A DNA stretch of 64,000 bases from Perognathus longimembris pacificus (lineage: Eukaryota > Chordata > Mammalia > Rodentia > Heteromyidae). The translations under genes were made by a program, and so were the position numbers. The stretch spans positions 62,537,398 through 62,601,397 of the forward strand of contig NC_063168.1 in NCBI RefSeq assembly GCF_023159225.1. Direction: 5' to 3'. The notes under the pieces are model-generated. The model made no database searches and was not told the origin of the DNA. It saw nothing but the letters and a program-made list of their open reading frames with translations. Within the stretch, counting starts at the first letter, position 1. Every line of letters begins with the position of its first letter. Below are positions 60,644 to 64,000 of this stretch, piece by piece.

Positions 60644-60878
60644 ACTGGGGCTTGATCTCTAGGCCTGAGTACTGTTTCTTACTGTTTCTTTCTGCTCAAG
60701 GCTGGCACTCAACCACTTGCAACTTAGAAGCTTCACTTCCCGCTTTTTGGTGGTTAGTTAATTGAGATTAAGAGCCTCCTGGACTCTCCTGCCTGGGCTG
60801 GCTTTGAGCCAGGACCTTCAGATCTCAACCTTCTGAGTAGTGAGGATTACCTGTGTGAGCCACTGATACCCAGATGAG
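60644..60878 (-). repeat. B1-headed chimeric SINE
   Basis: A reverse copy with a short repeated 'tactgtttctt' in the right half. Confidence 0.76.
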
Positions 60879-61139
60879 AATTGTCTTTTTTTGCTTTCCT
60901 ATCCACTAGTGCTATGTGGAGAGTAGCAATTTCCGGGGAGACTTTCATGCGTCTATGAGGCCCACTGGCAGGGTCCATTTGCCTGTTCCTTTCTCCATCC
61001 CTCAGCTTTGTGTCAAATAAAAGTTCTCAAATCTTTCCCACTAATGGCCACAGGAAGGACATTTCTAATTGGAAGATGTTATATCCATTCCTATTTTCCT
61101 CCTCCATTTTTCATCCAGATCAATTGTCGCCAACTCCTT

Positions 61140-61250
61140 TTATATTAATCTTTTGAGACAGATTTCAGCATGGCCTTGAACATGAGTTCAATCTCCCAGG
61201 TGCTGGTATTACGAGTGGGCACTGCCACACCTGGCCCCTAAGTGTTGAAT
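61140..61250 (-). repeat. B1-type SINE monomer
   Basis: 'tttgagacagatttcagcat' to 'actgccacacctggc', reverse-oriented. Confidence 0.62.
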
Positions 61251-61334
61251 TCTAAAATCATCAAAAGCCCTCAATAATTACTGAAATGTGGAGGGCATCT
61301 ACTCTGTAATCTTTTTCTTTTCTTTTCTTTTCTT

Positions 61335-61530
61335 GTCCTGGGGCTTGAAAACGGTGTCTGAGTGCTGTCCCTGATCTTCTTTTACACAAGGCTAATGCTC
61401 TACCACTTGAGCCACAGCACCCCGCCTCCTGGACTTTCCTGCCTGCGCTGGCTTCAAACTGCACTCCTCAGATCTCAGCCTCCTAAGTAGCTAGGATTAC
61501 AGGCGTGAGCCACCGTGGCTCCTGGAGTTT
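61335..61530 (-). repeat. B1-headed chimeric SINE
   Basis: A reverse copy, starting 'tgtcctggggcttgaaaacg'. Confidence 0.78.
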
Positions 61531-61562
61531 TTCACAATCTTTATTTCAGCAAACAGGGTAGG

Positions 61563-61640
61563 GTGCTGGGAGATGTAGCTCGGTGGTGGAACACTTGCCT
61601 AGCATTGGCCAAGTCCACAGTTTGATCCCAAGCAAGGACA
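61563..61640 (+). repeat. ID-type SINE monomer
   Basis: 'gatgtagctcggtggtggaa' and 'acagtttgatcccaagc' are the two promoter-box regions. Confidence 0.65.
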
Positions 61641-62509
61641 GGAGGTGGTAGAGAGCATTGGCTAAGATCCCCATGGTCGGGAGAAGCAAGCAAGGGCTTC
61701 TCTTCTCCACCATGCATAAGGCCAGAGTCTCATTTGCCTCATGTGATTATGTATTGATCTTTGTTTCATTCATTGCTCAACACCTAATATCCAAATGTGA
61801 GCAAATACATGGGTCTTTAAAACCCAGTTATCTTATACTTGTGCCCCAAGAGGAGTATAATAAGCGTGGCTGGAGAAATATAAACACAAAGCCCTAATGA
61901 GCCTTCTGGATCTTCCTCAAGTCTGTACTTAACTCAGCCTGCAGAAGAACGCTGTCTGGGTCTGACATCTTCAAACTGTTATTAATGTCTCAGGCTTTTC
62001 AGAGCTCATCACAGCCTGTGTGATAAAAATCTAGGCTTCAGCTTCTCATCACAGAGAATGAAAAGAGAGATCCAGGTAGGACACAGCTGCCAGTTTCCTA
62101 CTGAAAAATAAATAACAAGATGCACCTTGGTGGTTATTTCAGAGACAGGGTGAGTTCCACACCCCTGACCTGCCCCTGCTTCCCGAGACAGGAGAAGCCT
62201 GGCTGAGAAGGGCAGGTGCTGCCCGAATACTGCCTTTCCCCTTAGCGCAGGATGCCAGGCCGCGGCGTCTGCGCCTGCTCCCTGCACAGGGAAAGCATGA
62301 CAGAGATGGCTTTGGTAGCTCTGTGTGAAAACCACCCAAGGCTCCTCAGTGAAGGACTGACTCACTCCACAGACACCAGGCAGCAGCTGAAATGAATAAT
62401 GCAGAGCTGTGAGCTCCACCCTGACGGCTGGCCAAACATCTTGGTAATTAAAGAGGAAGCTGTAGACCGTGTATGGCATGACTTTTGTATGTAGTAAACT
62501 TGGCATGCA

Positions 62510-62556
62510 TATATATGTATGTATATATATACACACATATATGTGTGTGTGTGTGC
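62510..62556. repeat. (TA)/(CA)/(TG) mixed dinucleotide tract
   Basis: Alternating TATATG, CACA and TGTG blocks, partly self-complementary. Confidence 0.8.
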
Positions 62557-62716
62557 CTGTAAAATGTGCTTTAATTGCATTTAAAAGACCTGCAAGGTTC
62601 CATGGCCCAGTGTTGTCACTGGCCACTGGCTAAAGCTGAGAAGCCTAGGGATGGAGGGGGAAGGTCTTAGACAGTGCCATCCAATATGATAGCTGCTAGT
62701 CACTTTATTTCATTTT

Positions 62717-62723
<7 letters not shown>

Positions 62724-62750
<27 letters not shown>
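62724..62750. repeat. (TG)n microsatellite
   Basis: A short TG run at the tail of a reverse SINE. Confidence 0.9.
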
Positions 62751-62754
<4 letters not shown>

Positions 62755-62945
62755 TGGTCCAGGAGCTTGAACTAGGGCCTGACACTGTCCCTGAGTCTTT
62801 TTTTGCACAAGGCTAGCACTCTACTTTTTGGTGGTTAATTGGAGATGAGTCTCATAGACTTCCCTCTGGCTTTGAACTGTGATCCTCAGATCTCAGCCTC
62901 CTGAGTAGCTAGGGATTACAGGCGTGGGCCACTGGTACCTGGCTG
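62751..62945 (-). repeat. B1-headed chimeric SINE with shortened right half
   Basis: The A-box region of the right half is missing: 'gcactctac' joins directly to 'tttttggtggttaattgga'. Confidence 0.74.
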
Positions 62946-63609
62946 TTTTTTTTTTAATATAAAATATTTAAACTAAAACACAACTAAAAAGACCAAATAG
63001 CGACCACAGGTGTTCTTAGAATGCATAAGAAATTTACTTCCAGGGAATAAATGGATAGAGTATGCCTGGACTCTTCGAGGAGGCCACTGAGTAGAGCTGG
63101 TGGCTGAGGATGAGTGGGTGGGGCTGCTAGGGAGATGTCTGAAGGCAGGGAATGGCGGGGACTATAGGAAGAGCCTGACAGCATTGGCCCAGTTACAGTA
63201 AGTTAGTGTGTGTCATGGGGGGCCAAACCAGACAAGGGCAGAGGCCCACAGTCACGGGGAGGGGGTGTGTGCAGATTCAGACACATCATTCCTATCAGCT
63301 TGAGGTTCAAGATGGAAAGATGGCAAAAGAAGAAGAAACAGGGAGAATGTAGAGGGAAGAGTGGACACAGACTTAGGTGCTGGGTTCTAGTGAGGCCCTC
63401 GGTTGAGAGTGACATTGGAATCTCTTTCTCTCTTTCCTCTGCCCTCCTCCTCCCTTCTTCCCCTCCTTCCTTCCTTTTCTGTTGTTTTTTTTTTTTAAAT
63501 TTTTTTCTCCTGTTGTGCTGGGGTTTGAAATGAGGGCCTAGTACTTTCACTGAGATGCACTCTCCTCCCCCAACACCACCCTTCTTCAGGTAGGGTCTCA
63601 AGGGTTTTT

Positions 63610-63810
63610 GTTTGTTTGTTTTTTGCCTGTGCTTACATGGATCAAGACCCTGTCGTGAATACCTCCATCATAGCTGCGATGACGATGGCAGCTTATTGAT
63701 TGACATAAGGTCTCACTAACTTTCTACCTCAGGCTGTACTCCAAGTGCAATCCCCCCAGTCAGTGCCTCCCAAGTCACAAGGATCACATGTGTGAGCCAC
63801 CCTGCAAGGT
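63610..63810 (-). repeat. Degraded B1-type SINE region
   Basis: It contains 'aaggtctcactaactttcta' and 'gatcacatgtgtgagccacc'. A pyrimidine-rich tract precedes it (63421-63510). Confidence 0.5.
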
Positions 63811-64000
63811 GGCGAAATTTCAAATAGAGAACGTGAAGAATGACTGCGAGAGGGGAATGGTGAATCTCAGCTACAGTGGCAGCTGGCTCAAGAACACTGT
63901 AAAATATTATAGAAATCACTGATTTAACAATGACAACTGGGACAGTCAGGGCAGGCATGCTGCTCTGTCACTGGAACTGCTGCTTCCCACAGCAAGTGCA

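Larger units (their letters stand above)
48128..64000 (-). other. EFR3B: EFR3B intron 1 (inferred)
   Basis: No start exon (ATG TAC G plus donor, in a CpG island) is seen, so the whole right end is taken as intron 1. It carries SINEs, MIR relics, microsatellites and two independent insertions near 57.7-58.1 kb. Stretches such as 48130-48620, 50270-51560, 52000-53600, 54070-55800 and 58360-60310 look mostly unique. Confidence 0.75.

Noticed and set aside
62009..62626. 205-codon - frame in EFR3B intron 1
   Set aside because: Part of it translates a dinucleotide repeat (His/Tyr/Ile runs) and the rest has no recognisable similarity.

Overview
The window is a mammalian nuclear locus holding two protein-coding genes arranged tail to tail: POMC (pro-opiomelanocortin) on the + strand at the left end, and EFR3B on the - strand across most of the rest. 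Human chromosome 2p23 has the same neighbours. The abundant SINEs point to a rodent. One family has a tRNA-Ala/ID-like head, the other a B1 (7SL)-like head, and both are joined to the same tRNA-like right half. This fits the ID-derived dimeric elements described in Geomyoidea (kangaroo rats, pocket mice, gophers), so a castorimorph rodent is my best guess. The species is inference.

Positions 1-1579 are read as the end of POMC intron 1. Exon 2 (coding 1603-1734) carries the signal peptide and the N-terminal sorting region. Intron 2 runs 1735-3606, and its last 200 bases are CpG-rich with promoter-like motifs. Exon 3 (coding 3607-4248) encodes gamma-MSH, ACTH/alpha-MSH, beta-MSH and beta-endorphin. 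The deduced precursor is 257 residues with every expected cleavage site intact. A poly(A) signal lies at 4370-4375. About 1.85 kb of intergenic DNA follows, with a MIR-like and a B1-type SINE.

The EFR3B 3'UTR ends near 6240 and the stop codon is at 9981-9983. Twenty-two coding exons (exons 2-23) lie between 9981 and 48127. Their joined length, 2447 nt, plus the 7 coding nt expected in exon 1 gives 817 residues, the length I know for human EFR3B, with consistent phase at every junction. Exon 1 (start codon) is not visible and probably lies beyond 64000, so 48128-64000 is read as intron 1.

The introns hold dozens of SINEs, many with exact target-site duplications, a 5'-truncated LINE-1, MIR/L2 relics, and long (TG)n, (GA)n and (CTC)n arrays that often abut SINE tails. 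Items worth a second look: preserved gamma- and beta-MSH cleavage sites that mouse has lost, a CRE inside a perfect dyad, a CACCC-bearing 50-bp minisatellite, a duplication at the exon 20 donor, a twice-hit insertion site near 57.7-58.1 kb, and a 382-codon open frame in EFR3B intron 3. I see no operon, CRISPR array or other prokaryote-type system.
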